The position numbers and the translations under genes are program-made. From Gigaspora margarita (taxonomy: Eukaryota > Glomeromycota > Glomeromycetes > Diversisporales > Gigasporaceae), in the NCBI GenBank assembly GCA_009809945.1, contig WTPW01000346.1, positions 199,173 to 263,172 of the forward strand: a DNA stretch of 64,000 nucleotides, read 5' to 3'. Shown here piece after piece: positions 1 through 12,780 of this stretch; positions within the stretch are counted from its first letter, which is position 1; every line of letters begins with the position of its first letter. Under the pieces are notes generated by a model. That model was not told where the DNA came from. It saw nothing but the letters and a program-made list of their open reading frames with translations, and ran no database searches.

Positions 1-18
1 ATTTCTGTTTCCTCTGTT

Positions 19-2170
19 TTATATTAATTCAATTCTCTGGTAATTGATGAAATGGTAGTATTTTTGTAGTTTCCTAACAACTGCCCATAGTTGTTTCTGT
101 ATCTTTATTAGCATAACTACTCCCACTTCTTTTATTTGTCTAAAGTCCCATAGCAGTAATGGTTCTCTATATAATTGATACTTATATAACTTTCTAGCAA
201 TACCTGTAGAATATAAAAATCTAATTTGATATTTACTATAATTTCTAGAGCTGTTTTGTTGTCCTTTATTGGGAACTTTTATTTTTTCTAGAGCTTTAGT
301 TCTAAAGAGCACTGTAGTAAGGAATTCTTGTATTTAATGTAATCATTTAGAATCTTCTTAAATTCATAATATTTTCTTAACATTTCTATATGCTAGATGA
401 AATCCTTATAGTCTTTGGGACAAAATGGATACGCATATGCTATTTATGCATTTAACATTTGTAGGGTGCTTGAAAGCTGCAGTTTCTTATCTAGAAGCTT
501 AAAATAAATATTTGGCAACTACTTAAATATATATCTTGATCTTAGGTTTTCTAGATATTCTCTCAAGTATTGTAGGTTTTTTTGGCTTGCTTGTTGGACA
601 AATATCTCTCCATTTCTTCTCTAACTCCTCTGGATGTTTAGATAATAGAATCTGTTAGGTTGCAAAATATTCTTCTAGTAGTCACGTAAATGAAAATACT
701 TGTCTCATAGCCCTTATTACCTGTCCTGCTTCTTTTCTGTTTTCAATCGGTAGAGCAAATAGTAACAATTCTATTAATATTTCTGGTATCAGCTCTAGAG
801 TGTCCAGTAATAGTACTAGTCTTTCTCTCAATGCTATTCTGACACATTTCTAATGCTTTCAAAAGGTGTTTTTATGTTAATTTTTGCAAGTCTGGCTGAA
901 TAGAAGACCTATTGCATTATTTTATATGCACCTATATCTATTATTTTCAGGCTTTTCAGGAAGTCTATTGCAATCTTTCTTTGCAGGTGATTAATATCTG
1001 ATCTCTGTTGATCTTGCTTGTAATTTGAATGTCATGCAATCTATCTGTTACCTTTTATAGTATTGTTATAAACTCTTTTTGAAGTTGTAGTTGAGAGGGA
1101 ACATATCTTGTAAATGATCTGAAAAAGGCTGTGTCTTTGTATTGCAATATTGTCTTTATTGCTACTGTTATTGGATAATCCTTTGTGATAGTTGTAATTT
1201 TGTATTTAACTAATGTAATAAGCAATTCTGGATCTTCCAGTACTTCTATCATTTTATTATATGCCCATAACTCATAGTTAAAAGGTGTTTTTCTTTTTTT
1301 ATAAGTTCTAAAAATCTATTCCTGATTACTTCTGTCTATCTGTTATCTTCTATATATTTCACTTCTCTTTTTTTTCTCTTTGATGTCATCCAACTGCTTT
1401 ACTATACCTCATTTGCTATGTTTCATTTTCTCCTATTTCTTCATTGTCTTCAACTATAATATTTGATGCTGTCTTCATTCATAACTTAGCATTATATTCT
1501 TTTCCTTCTCTTGTATTCTTATTCAGTTCTATCTTTCTATTCTTGTTGCCTCTGTTTAATTGCATTTGATCTATTTCATTATTTTGTATAACTGTATTCT
1601 GAGTCAGTACTATATAGGGGTTATTATGTATGTATTTCTAACAATCAACTATTAGTAATTCTATTGGTTCATTTTTATGCACTTCTATTGACATGGTAGT
1701 CTCTTTACTTAAGTTTACCTATATACTTTTCTGTGAGTTTAAGTCTATGTCTATGAAACAGTCTTCATCCAGAGTTGCTCTAGTTTTTTCTTTAGTTTGG
1801 TCTTCCCTTGTAGCCTTGATTTTCAAGTTTTTCAGAACATTCTGTTTCTTATTAGGTTCTCTATTGTCTTTCTTTGTTACTTGAATATTGTTGTAAAAAT
1901 TTAATGATTGTTGTTGTGCTAGATATGGATTTTCTGGTAAGAATTTAATGTCAATTACTGCTGGTTATAGGAATTTTTGTTGATCTGTTTTGATTGTAGT
2001 TGCCAATAATATCATTGCTTGATCTGACAGAATCTGAGCAAATTGTCTACTTTTTTCAAGTAGTATTTTGATTCCTTTAGCTACTAGTAGTGTAATAACA
2101 TCTACCATTGAGTCATGAGCTATTCTTCTCTTTTTTTTTGCTTGAGCTTTGTCCTTGTCAATATCTATTA
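19..2170 (-). pseudogene. Unidentified decayed coding region
   Basis: I do not recognise this protein. Read on the minus strand from about 2170 down to 19, the sequence gives a series of protein-like stretches separated by stops and frame changes. They include a Lys/Glu-rich N-terminal part (about 1850-1700, with KKDNREPNKKQN), a middle part (1252-1055, starting MIEVLEDPELLITLVKYK) and a C-terminal part of 97 codons (312-19, with ALEKIKVPNKGQQNS). The composition is amphipathic and far from random for such AT-rich DNA, so this looks like an old coding sequence. No catalytic motif (DDE, YxDD, Walker A, HUH) is visible. It could be the first open reading frame of a retroelement or a host gene of the species; both are guesses. 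Confidence 0.35.
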
Positions 2171-2435
2171 GATATCTATCAAGGGATATGTGGCTTCTAT
2201 CTCACTACTATCCATTTTCAAATTTTTATTAGTTGCTAACATAGTTGTCAACAACCTTGTTAGTGTGTTCTGTGTATTCAAAACCTGCCTCCTGGATCAT
2301 TTTATCATAGCTTAGTAACACTAAACCAGTCTATATAAACTAATATCAAACTTTACTTAATTAATTATATTGTTTCAATAAATGTGTTTGACTCTTTTTT
2401 CTGAATTTTGTGTTTGCTTAAGGATCTATAGATGT

Positions 2436-2580
2436 TCAAATAAGAGTCATCTTAAAACAATCTTAAAATAATCTTTTAATCATCTTAAAATAATCTTAAA
2501 ATAATCTTATAATTATCTTAAAAAAATCTTAAAAAAATGTTAAAGAAATCTTAAAATTATTTAAAATAATCTGAAACAAA
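2436..2580. repeat. Short tandem repeat, ATCTTAAAATA-like
   Basis: About ten imperfect copies of an 11-16 bp unit built on ATCTTAAAATA. A small separate cluster of ACTATCTTAA lies at about 3053-3083, on the other side of the MITE at 2636-2969, so the MITE may have landed inside this minisatellite. Confidence 0.6.
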
Positions 2581-2635
2581 TAATCCAATAATTATTTTAT
2601 AATAATATATAATTATTAAACCATAATTATATAGG

Positions 2636-2969
2636 GTGCCTCATATTAAAAAGGCCCATTTTGACATATAGCTTATTTTGAGATAATTGAGTTTAATCGT
2701 TTGTTTTGATTTTCAGACTGATCTGGGGTTAAGCAAATTTCACGATTTTGATTGGCTAAAGATTACAGGTGACTATCGGGTAATCTCGTGATATGCTTGT
2801 CCTTAGGCAGACTCATGTAATTTTTCTTTTACATTACCTCCATTTTTTATTATGCAAATTGACCTTCATTTATAATTGAAAAATGTTAATCATATCGAAA
2901 TTTGCATGAATCTAATAAAAACTCATTTTTAAAAAAAATTACGAAATGGGCCTTTTTAATATGAGGCAC
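2636..2969. mobile_element. MITE, 26 bp terminal inverted repeats
   Basis: The left end, 2636-2661 (starting GTGCCTCATATTAAAAAGGC), is the exact reverse complement of the right end, 2944-2969. The 280 bp interior has no coding capacity. Flanks are TATA-like on both sides, so the target duplication cannot be resolved, though a TA or ATA target is possible. Confidence 0.8.
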
Positions 2970-3099
2970 TCCATATTATTATTTTTGGATATTAAATCTT
3001 AAAATAATTTTTTAATTATAAAAAAAAATAAAATTGATATCTTTAATATTATCTTAAACTATCTTAAACTATCTTAAACTTATCAAAAAAAGTACTATA

Positions 3100-5180
3100 T
3101 TCCATAAAGAAAAATGCGAGAAGGGTGAGAAAGTTGTTATGACATTATGATGGTCTCAAAACATGCATGATAAATATTTCTGTTATATGTGAATTGGTTT
3201 GGGTGTTATTACAATATTCCCATAATCTTCCGCATAATTGCAAATTTATAATTATTGTAATATGATCATTTATATGATTATTCAAGTTGATATGCAGTTT
3301 AACAGATGCAAAAGATAGCTAAGTAGGGCTGCAATGTTTACCCAATACATGAATAATATCAAGTATAAATTGTGTACCAGTTAACAATTCCAGGCAGCAT
3401 AGCAAATTAGTGTCATAATTAAAGTTCAGATATGACTTTTTATCAACTTCCATATCCCATAATTATGAGGTACCCTGTTGTACAACAAAGATCAGCATTA
3501 TGAGAAAATATATTAAATGGCAAAATATTCCATTTACACTCTGTTCCACTCTTTTATAAATACATACCTTATAGAATGCTACTTAATTTGAAAAAAAATC
3601 CAAATCAAATATTCTAGCACATCAAGCAGAAATGGTTTGGATTCTGCTATTTTCGTAGCAACTGCTTTTTCCAATTTTTATAGGAGGATAACTAAATTTC
3701 TGGGTTGTAATAGCCAAAATACATTATAGTTGAGTTAGCTATATGGCTTAGCAGAAGCTATAGTAAACTTATTAGCTAAGTATTTTTTATTTAATAAACA
3801 ACTATAGTTTTATTAGTAAAATTTTTAGTGATCTTGAATAAAATTGAACAGTTCTGGCTATTCCAATGCAACCCAACCCAGAATTTTAAAGAGCTCCCTA
3901 TATGAGTTGTCTATTTTATTTGTTGGCTAGCAAGCATTACACAGACAGAAAACTACTGGCACAACTATTTCTGATGCATTTATATTCTAAATAAATTAAT
4001 TTCTGTTACATTATGCCAGAATTATTCCAATATATATCACAATGCTTTTTGATATATATATTATCATATAATTAATTAAAAAACAAGTTATGCACCTGCT
4101 TGTGCTCTGGAAGTTTTATTTTTGTTTTTTATTATTGTTTAATTAATATTGTATTGGGCATAGTTCTTAAAATTTGTTTATGCTATGTTTTGGTTGAAAG
4201 TTAAATTGTTTAAGTAATATATTTTATATATAGTGAATTGGCTCTATTTTATATACTTGATCATTGATTGATTTAGATTAATGAGGATCAAGCACCAGTA
4301 AATGGGCTCGAGCTACAATAGATCAATCATAATATTGATTGATTAAATATTTGATTAGTTAAAAAAATTTAATTTGTTTTTATTTAAGGTTGATTTAAGT
4401 ACTTTATTATAATTCAAATATGAACTTATCACTGAACTATAATCCTTATAAATTTACTGTATTTACTTATAGTTTTTGCAATACAAATGTTTTGGTAGAA
4501 AATAGTTAGTTGGTGAGTATAGATGAAGAGAATTTAAATATGTGTTAAAGTTGAAAAAATTGAAAATATACAAAAACTGATATTTAATTGTTTTTGATGT
4601 ATTAATTAAAATTGTCGTGAATGAAATTTTATATATATTAAGTATCTTTCTAACTTTATAAACTCTAACTTAATGTTTTTAATCTAAATTTTTATTTTTG
4701 CTTTAGTTTATTTACAAAATCATAATTTGTATTATATTAATCAATAATTTTTTTATTGTTTCTCACTTTCATATTTGTCTAATTTATTGTTGTATATATT
4801 TTCTATAATTGTATTGCCATAGCCATATTAATCTTACCTTTCTAGTATTAGGCATTATTATGTATTTTTAGTAGCTTAATTATATGGAGTACAGTAGAGT
4901 AATGTAGTAGTAATTTAGTAGTGGTATTATTAATGTAGTAGTAGTAGTATAGATGTAACTATAGGCATAGCTGTTGAAGGATGTATATAAAGGGTTGTTC
5001 TTGCTTTTGTTTATAATATTCAAATATATCTAATGAATACTTTTCAAAAATTATTTTTAATAAATATATATTTGTTATATTAATAAATAATTAATATTTG
5101 TGTCTTATTAATTATTGCTAAATTCATTTGACTACTAACATCAATCATTGGAGTTAAGCTTGGTATAAAGTACAAGATCT
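3100..5180. other. Intergenic, no recognisable feature
   Basis: AT-rich sequence with stops in all frames. The only structure I see is a short GTA-rich run near 4885-4960. No gene or clear repeat end is visible. Confidence 0.5.
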
Positions 5181-5185
5181 CTATA

Positions 5186-5478
5186 GGACCCTGGACATCT
5201 AGTATAGAGGTCATACTTGAAATTTTTAGCAAAAACACCTAAAATTTGAGAATCAAAAAACAGTTTTTGGCAATTATCTTGGCATCCAGTGGTCCAATTT
5301 GAATGATATTTTTTTAAAATGAAGCTCTTAGTGAGGTACATCTAACAAAAAAAAGTTTATTCAATTCTGATTACTAGATTAGAAGTTATTAAAGTAAATA
5401 GATTTTGTCATTTGTAGCAAATTAGGTCAAAATTGACCAAAATCCAGTTATGACCTATATGAGAGATGTCTGGGGTCC
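5186..5478. mobile_element. MITE family A, copy 1 (TA target)
   Basis: Ends GGACCCTGGACATCT and AGATGTCTGGGGTCC form imperfect terminal inverted repeats flanked by TA. The body contains the block CAGTTTTTGGCAATTATCTT and its surroundings, which recur in opposite orientation at 50504-50786 and 53513-53809. The TA target suggests a Tc1/mariner/pogo-type mobiliser. The 66-codon open frame on the minus strand here is part of the repeat, not a gene. Confidence 0.8.
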
Positions 5479-5529
5479 TATCTCTATATAATAGTTACAC
5501 TACTTGTGCAAATAGTGACCTTTTAAATT

Positions 5530-6750
5530 ATATAAGGTTATATTAAATATTGTATATATTTGTTTAAAGGTATTAAATTAAATATTTCTTGAATATTATG
5601 TTAAATATTTATTATTATTTATAGTAGAACTGGAAATTATAATACTTCTGTATATAAATTGGTTCTTATATGATCGTAAGGGTTCTAGTTCCTATTTGTT
5701 TAATTAATATTAGTTATGATCATAAGAATTAATTCTGTAATAAAGTTTTACAAAGCTTGTATTTATTTTTGTATATTATTTTATTTATGATTTCATATCA
5801 AATTCTGCAGTACTTAATGAGATGCAATAAATTATCAGCCCTTTACTTGTTATATAAAATAATATAGCCAGTTACATCGATTTGGTAAAAATATATTTAG
5901 TTGTAATTTTTTGATTTTTAACTTATTAATGCTATTTTTTTTTCATAATCTAAACTGAGATTGCAATCATTATTTTTCTACATGGGCTTTGCAAGAAAAG
6001 GAAGGCATAACAAACTTCCTGGGTTTTAAACTACCAGGCTATACTATATAAATGATATGAATGTATTCACCACATTTTTTTATTCAATTCTTTTTTAGCA
6101 GTCATGCAAAAAATATTGCTTCTTTCTTTGAATTGATAGAACCTCTGACTAAGTGTTTTATATTAAATAATAATATAATGTAAGAACTTGTATTAAATAG
6201 TTTAGTATTTGCATACTCTCTTCTTTGAAAGCATGTTATATATTACATTTATTTTTTTTTCTCTGTTTATAAAATTACTAGAGGGTGTATTATTAGATTT
6301 GATTATATATATACCTTTTTTTCTTTTTCTCTGGGTGTGATTGTTAAGCTCAATATAGAGTGTGTGTAAAGGAGGAAGGTAATACAAACTTCTAAACAAC
6401 TATACCACACTACAGAGTGTGATTGAATGTATCTACTAGAGAAAAATAAATAAACAAAATCTAATCTTAGTAATGTTCCTATATTATCATCAATAAGTAA
6501 AGTTATGTTTGAATTGAACTGGGTACATGCTATATTTAAATTTGTTATTTGTATTGAATTTTGATAGATTGATCACTATAATAAATATTTTATTTTTTAG
6601 ACTTGCTTGATTAAATATGTTATAAATGCATTATGTGTCAAGAAGGAGCAGTATGTACATAGATAGATACAAATCATGATTGAGTTAAATTCTAGGATTT
6701 AGATTATTTAAATATAATTGCTTATAAAATTTAATTGTATATTTGATATA
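5530..6750. other. Intergenic, no recognisable feature
   Basis: AT-rich sequence without a convincing open frame, repeat end or RNA gene. The short frames here have the composition of random AT-rich DNA. Confidence 0.5.
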
Positions 6751-6760
6751 TATATTATCA

Positions 6761-7116
6761 GGAAAATAAAAACATTAATAATCTGTAGTAATATTCAAAT
6801 TTATCAAATAAGTGCAAAATTTTGTTTAAAAAATTGCAAAGATCTTCAAAATTTAGATTTTTGCAGTTCTTCGCAGATTTTTTGCCAAAAATCTGTGAAA
6901 ATATTTAAAAAATATAATATTTACAGATTATAATAAATTGGAAAATTAAAAATATTAATAATCTGTAGTGATCTTTAAATTTATCAAATAAGTGCAGAAT
7001 CTTGTTTAAAAAATTGCAAAGATCTTCAAAATTTAGATTTTTGCAGTTCTTCGCAGATTTTTAGCAAAAAATCTGTGCAAATATTTAAAAAGTATAATCT
7101 TTACAGATTATAATAG
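6761..7116. repeat. Tandem duplication, 180 bp unit
   Basis: Two adjacent copies, 6761-6939 and 6940-7116, share long near-identical blocks such as AAAAAATTGCAAAGATCTTC. Differences are scattered single bases. The 71-codon open frame across copy 1 has no matching frame in copy 2, so it is not likely to be coding. Confidence 0.85.
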
Positions 7117-7199
7117 GTGCTGCCTATTATAATCTATAACAATCTCCAAAATTATAATTTTAATAATTACCTGCCAGTAAGAACACAAGAAAATCAATA

Positions 7200-7404
7200 A
7201 ACAAAACAAAACAAAATTACTTTTTTTTTATTATTATTTTTTTATTTCGATTTTTTTTATTTAAAAATTTGAAATAACAATAAAAAAACGATGATGGGAA
7301 TAAAGGTAAATTCTATAATAAGGAATAACTAGAATTTACTTTTTTATTTCCATGTATGTGCTTATTCTTTTTTTCATCAGTTTATATGTATTTTTTACTA
7401 TACG

Positions 7405-7440
<36 letters not shown>

Positions 7441-8090
7441 TTAACATTTTTTTATATTTCTTTAACTGATTTTTTTTTATTTTAACTTTTTTTATCATTT
7501 TTTTTTATTATTATTTAATTTCATTTTTTAATTTTTGTTTTTTTTTATTTTTTAAATGTTTTTTTTTATATATTTTATTAAACATTTTTTTTATTTTATT
7601 TTAACTTTTTTTTTTATCATTTTTTTTATTTTATTTATTTTATTTTTTTTATTAATAATTTAATTTCGTTTTTTTAATTTTTTTTTAAATTTTAGATTTT
7701 TTTTATTATTATTTAATAAATTTTTATTTTTTTTTATTCTGTAGTTTAAATTTTTTAATTTTTTTTATTTTATTTAATGTAACCTTTTATCATTTTTATC
7801 AGTTTTTTTTTGATACTTTTTTTATTTAATTTATTTTTTTTATTAATTAAAATTTAATTTTTTTTTCGATTTTTATTTTTTTTATTTTTTTTTATCTTTT
7901 TATTATTATTTTTTTTATTATTAATTTATTTTTTTTATTTTTTTATAATTTATTTTTTTTATATAATTTACTTTTTTTATTGTTTTATTATAATTTTTTT
8001 ATTATAATTTATTTAATTAATTTTTTTAATATTTTTTACGTTTTTATTAAAATTTATTTTTAAAATTGATTTTACAATAATCACGAATTA
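7200..8090. repeat. T-rich low-complexity tract with (ATT)n
   Basis: Almost pure T/A sequence dominated by T runs, with an (ATT)10 microsatellite at about 7411-7440. The strand asymmetry (T on plus, A on minus) runs for nearly 900 bp. No coding potential. Confidence 0.9.
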
Positions 8091-8159
8091 TACTAGATAA
8101 GTATAAATCATTTTTTTACCATATTTTTTTGTTTTTTTTTTACTTATACTAATTCTATA

Positions 8160-8760
8160 TTTCAGTTTTTTGCTTCATCGTTATTTTCAATGATTTTTTC
8201 GTAGTTGGTTTCCTCACAATCTTGGTGCTTTTTCTTTGTCATTGGTGTCTCTTTTATTGTCAGTGTTATCCATTTCGGTATTCTTTCTTTACTCATGCAG
8301 CATTTGGAATTCTTTTGTTGCTGGGGTTGAGACTCTTTCGTCACTGTTGTTATTTGCTTCTCTTTCTTTTGGGTGTAATTTTGCCTTGGAGCCATTATTA
8401 CTAGAGGTTTCGAGTAAGTTTTTCATCTTGGTATTGGTTTTTTTTATATATTTACTGCTTCTCTTTCTTTCAGATTTGATTTTGCTATTGGAGCTGTTGT
8501 TACTAGAGTTATTAGAGTCACTATTCTCTTTGCCTTGGGGCATTTTTTTCTTATATATTTGCTTCTCTTCTTTCAGGTGTGATTTCACCATTGGAGCTGT
8601 CATTACTGGAGTTTCAGATAAGTTTTTTGTTTTAGAGTCAGAAGTTTTTTTCTTATATTTTTACTGCTTCTCTTTCTTCTGGATTTGATTTTGCCGTTGG
8701 AGCTGTCATTACTAGAGTTATTGAAGTTACCATTTTTTTTATTTTGGAATCAGTATTTAA
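8160..8760 (-). pseudogene. Decayed repeat-rich charged protein
   Basis: On the minus strand a Ser/Asn/Lys/Glu-rich peptide is encoded in imperfect repeats of roughly 110 bp, each giving a phrase like SNDSSNGKIKPEERE. One unit stays open for 104 codons (8603-8289), but stops and frame changes break the series. The same DNA unit recurs at 11645-11740, beyond the 2.2 kb element. The protein would be low-complexity and disordered. It may be a decayed host gene of that kind or a minisatellite that happens to translate; I cannot tell. Confidence 0.3.
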
Positions 8761-8764
8761 AATT

Positions 8765-8935
8765 GGCCTGCAGAATCTGCAGAGCGCAGACTAAAAATTT
8801 AAGCTGCAATTTTTTTTTAAGAATATATGTGGAATCCGCAAATATGAAAAAAAGCTTCGCAGAATTTCTGCATATTATAGATATTTTTTTTATTCTGCAG
8901 TTTAATATTAGATAAATCTGCAGGCATTTATTAAA
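8765..8935. repeat. CTGCAG-rich dispersed repeat fragment
   Basis: Contains repeated CTGCAGAATCTGCAG-like words and resembles the GCGCAGA-rich duplicated block near 12.1-12.3 kb. Edges are unclear. Confidence 0.3.
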
Positions 8936-9452
8936 AATTTATTTGAATCTATATGCTAAAGTCAAATAGAAAACGCATGCTAATCACAATGTTCTGCTAT
9001 TGACTTTGTACAAGCAAATAATAGGAATCAGTTGTATAAAGTTTGAAATAATTACATATTTCAGGCAACGAATAATTTGGCTAATTTTTTATCAAGTTTT
9101 CTAGAATTCACAGCAATAGCTATAAAGATATACTGTATACTTGAAATAAACTTTTCATTACTGTCTTATCGTATTTAATACTCTCTGGGCTTTGTCAGTT
9201 ATTATATACATATATACATATATATATACTTGCCGCCCAAATTAGTGGCCCAGGATAAAATCCCAAATCCCAAATAGTTAAAACCTATTTGGGATTTTAA
9301 TATCAAAAGTGCCAAATGCCCAAATAGTATTTACCTTTTATATTTATCCCAAATCCCAAAATCATTCCAAATCCCAAATTTATTCCAAATCCTAAAATTA
9401 GTCAAATCCCAAAATATGTAATTAATAATCTAGTAGCAATGCATATACAACA

Positions 9453-9975
9453 TACCATATTTTCTCTCTCTTTTGGTCAAAAAACTCCAAAACGTCTTTA
9501 ACCCGAAAATAAGCTACCCCACGATCGACAATAGTCACTATATAGTAAAGTCCAAATTTTTCTATGTAAATTGATTAAAGTCGCTTAAGTAAACTTATTT
9601 AGAAGATCAATATACATGTACTCTAAAATTTTTGTCAAGATTGGAGAACTTTTTATTATTTGACTTTTGAATTTTACGTTCGGTGAAAACATTAAAATTT
9701 TTTAAAAAAATATATTCGACGAACGTAAAAATTAAAAGTTAAATAATAAAAAGTTCTCCAATATTGACAAAATTTCAGAATAGGTGTATTTTGATTTTCC
9801 AAATAAGTTTACTTAAGCGATATTAATCGATTTACATAGTAAAATTTGGACTTTACTATGTAGCAACTTTCTGCGATTGGCCAAAAATCAATTTTACCTG
9901 AAAATAAGCTATCTCCGATTTTTTGTGTAACTTTTTGCCCAAAAAAAGGTAGCTTATTTTTGGGAAAATATGGTA
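9453..9975. mobile_element. Nested Mutator-like MITE, 9 bp target duplication
   Basis: Perfect 12 bp inverted ends TACCATATTTTC / GAAAATATGGTA are flanked by a perfect 9 bp direct repeat TATACAACA (9444-9452 and 9976-9984). A 9 bp duplication is typical of Mutator-like elements. It lies inside the 2.17 kb element and contains a further palindrome. Confidence 0.8.
9533..9868. mobile_element. Palindromic MITE family B, copy 1
   Basis: Almost the whole unit is one inverted repeat folding around about 9700, with ends AGTCACTATATAG and CTATGTAGCAACT. A second copy lies at 59394-59714 inside another element. It carries no open frame, and could form a hairpin of about 150 bp stem if transcribed. 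Confidence 0.75.
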
Positions 9976-11213
9976 TATACAACATATGTACATAGAATAT
10001 TTAAGTTTCAAAAGTTTCAAAGTTTCACTTTATACTATTATATATATAATTTACCAACCTGTAGTAAAATTGCAAAAAAAAAGAGCTTGTCATGTAGTGT
10101 TTGGTTTGTTATAGTATGCTTGTTATAGCATATATGTTATAGTATTCATTATGAACAGGTTTATAATTTTCAGAGTTATTTGTAGTTTATTTAACATCTT
10201 GTATAATCTATTTTATATTTTAATATTAATTTAAAATTAAGTAATTATTAGATTATTAAAACAGATACAATTGAATCTATATCAATACAGTAATTTTTAA
10301 AATAACAAATTACATAAATTTTTATTTTTATTTTGTAATGTATTTGAAAGTTTACTAAATTTCTTGATAGCAAATCTTCTAATCAATATAGTAAACTCTT
10401 TATTTTATTATATGAGAGGATTATATTTTTATATACTATTAGAACTACTAAATATTATTGGGTCAAAACATATTAAGCTTGCAAATTTTGAAATATTAAC
10501 AATTAAATTTGCTAGTATGTTCTGTATTAATTTTAAACTATGTTGGCTTTTAGAATTATAAAATACAATATATAATTTGAAACAAATTTAATATATACAT
10601 TTTTTAATTTACTTTATAGTTATGTTTTACAATTATTCACTAAAGATTAAATAAATTGTATAAGAAGAAAATTTTTTAATTAAGTTGTGACAAAACAAAC
10701 TCATCTCTAATAAACTTTTTAATTAATTTCAAGTTAATTTATAAAAATTTTTTTAAGGCTTAATAATATTCTTTCAAAAATTATAAGTATATAAGTAAGT
10801 TTTACAAGTACAATTAGTGTCACAAATAGGTAATAAATCACTATAAATATAAAAGTAAATTGTTTTGCAGAAGTAGTTGTCTTTTCAATAATTATTTTGC
10901 AATAATTAATATAATAAGAATAAATATAAAAGCAAAACTGCTATTTGTAATAATATATATTTAAATATCAAATTTATTGTATTTAAGTTTTTTTTTTTTA
11001 TACATATTAAGTTCCAAAAAGAAATTGAATTTTACTTAAATGAATCTGAAAAAGATGAAGGAGGACACTAATACCAAGGATGATATTTAGAATACAAGAA
11101 ATTATTTCAAAAGTTATTGCATATAAAATTTAAGTTCATTAACAATTAAAAATTATTATTATTAGTTATTATCTGTTATATTAAATTTATTTTTAATTTA
11201 AAATTAGTATTTA

Positions 11214-11330
11214 TCTGAATTTTGTATCTAATTTGGAATTTGTATCTAATTTGAAATTTGTATCTAATTTGAAATTTGTACCTAATTTGGGATTTGTACC
11301 TAATTTGGGATTTGTACCTAATTTGACTTT
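11214..11330. repeat. 18 bp minisatellite (subterminal repeat)
   Basis: Six to seven copies of an 18 bp unit like ACCTAATTTGGGATTTGT. Read on the minus strand it gives a repeating hexapeptide (FQIRYK/SQIRYK), but this follows from the 18 bp period and is not evidence of a gene. It forms the right subterminal region of the 2.17 kb element. Confidence 0.85.
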
Positions 11331-11399
11331 GGGATTTTGATGGTGGGATTTGGGATTTGGAATTGGGATTTATAGATTTGAATTTGGGCGGCAAGTATA

Positions 11400-12095
11400 C
11401 ATATATACGCACGTACTAATTCTGGATTTTGATCTTACTGTATTTGGATTCCAGATAATGGTAAAATTGCACAAAATAAATTTTATTAAATAAAATTTTA
11501 TTTCTGCATAATTAACTAATTTTCCACAGATATACAATTTAATAAAAATGTAATGCGCAAGTTGATACACTATTTCCACAGTTTTTATTAAAATATTAAA
11601 TGTATTCCATATAAAATTTTAAAATCTAATTTTAAACACTGCTTGGAGGCAGAAGTTTTTTTTACATATTTGCTTCTCTTTCTTCCGGGTATGATTTTGC
11701 TGTTGAAGCTATCATTACTAGAGTTATTGAAGTCAATGTTTTTGGTGTGGCATTGTTCTGGAGTTGTTGTACTGTTAATATTTTATTGCAAATTGTGCTG
11801 TTTGTTGTTTATTTTGTTGGAAATTTAGTGGCATTTGTATAGTATCTTTATAGTGTTTGTATGGCGTCTTTAAAGCATTTTTGTAGTATCTTTTGTAATA
11901 TATTTTGTAGTTTTTTTTTAATAAAAATATATTATTTTTTAATATTTTTGTGGAATTTATAATTTACTAATATAATAAATTACACTATTAAAATATATGA
12001 ATATTCAAATATATTTATTTTTTAATATGATATATGAAAATTTAGCATTTAATATTTAGGTGAGCATATAGTAATTTATTATTATTCACTTTTTA
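11400..12095. other. Intergenic with a fragment of the 8.2-8.7 kb repeat
   Basis: Bases 11645-11740 match the repeat unit at 8640-8730 (shared GAAGTTTTTTT, TTGCTTCTCTTTCTTC, ACTAGAGTTATTGAAGT). The rest is AT-rich with no gene visible. Confidence 0.55.
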
Positions 12096-12097
12096 CA

Positions 12098-12780
12098 AGC
12101 TGCGCAAAAAACTAAATCTGGTAGAAAATGAAGAAAAAATTTCTTTAATGATCGCTAGCAGAGTCACAGATCTGCATTAATTTTAATAATTGTTTTTTTT
12201 TAAAAATTTGCACAAAGCTGTACTAAAAAAACTTTTCTGATGCTGCGCAGATTATTAAATTGAAGATATGCGCAGAAAATTAAATCTGTACAGAAAATTA
12301 AAAAAAATTTCTTCAATGATCACTAGCAGGGTCGCAGAAATGCATTAATTAGTGTTTCACGAAAACGTGAGTGTATTTATATATATTTATATAGTAAAAT
12401 TTGGGGCAAATTTAATATAAGTATCATTATAAGCAGGAATCTGACATCACCCTATAGTAAAATTATTTTTTTATTAAGTTAACCTCTTTTTAGCTTCTAA
12501 TTAAAGTTGTAGAGCTGGGGATTTTGGACTTAATATTAAAATTTCATTAAAATCGGCCTAGTAATTCTTGAGATATCTTAATTTTTCTCTTTAAAATCTT
12601 ATAAACTTTCTTTACTATAGGGCGATGTCAGATTCCTGCTTATAATGATACTTATATTAAATTTGCCCCAAATTTTACTATGTAAATACGCTTACGTTTT
12701 CGCAAAACACTAATTAATTTTTAATAATTGTTTTTTTTTAGAAATTTGTACAGAGCTGTGCTAAAAAGCTTTCCCGATGA
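12098..12780. repeat. Tandem duplication of about 170 bp, second copy interrupted
   Basis: Two copies share words such as TTTCTTNAATGATCNCTAGCAG, CAGANNTGCATTAATT and GAGCTGTGCTAAAAA-like ends. The second copy is split by the hAT-like MITE at 12350-12712; the first copy therefore serves as an empty site. Confidence 0.75.
12350..12712. mobile_element. hAT-like MITE, long inverted repeats
   Basis: Ends TAGTGTTTCACGAAAACGT and ACGTTTTCGCAAAACACTA continue into arms of about 120 bp that pair almost throughout. The ATTAAT on each side is a partial target duplication. The TAGTG start is typical of hAT ends. The uninterrupted paralogous sequence in the upstream duplicate shows the insertion point directly. 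Confidence 0.8.

Larger units (their letters stand above)
9226..11398. mobile_element. 2.17 kb element with 18 bp inverted ends
   Basis: The ends ATACTTGCCGCCCAAATT (9226-9243) and AATTTGGGCGGCAAGTAT (11381-11398) are perfect inverted repeats. Inside each end are short repeats of the word AAATCCCAA (left, 9260-9420) and its complement (right, 11214-11380), an arrangement known from subterminal transposase-binding sites. No transposase is encoded, so the element is non-autonomous. The flanks are TATACATATATA microsatellite on both sides, so the target duplication cannot be read. Confidence 0.75.

Noticed and set aside
8222..8915. Plus-strand Leu/Phe/Ser-rich frames resembling membrane proteins
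   Set aside because: They are the complement of a Lys/Glu/Asn/Ser-rich repeat; hydrophobic appearance follows from T-rich DNA.
11176..11412. Protein with repeated SQIRYK hexapeptides
   Set aside because: Direct result of an 18 bp DNA minisatellite at the end of a transposon.
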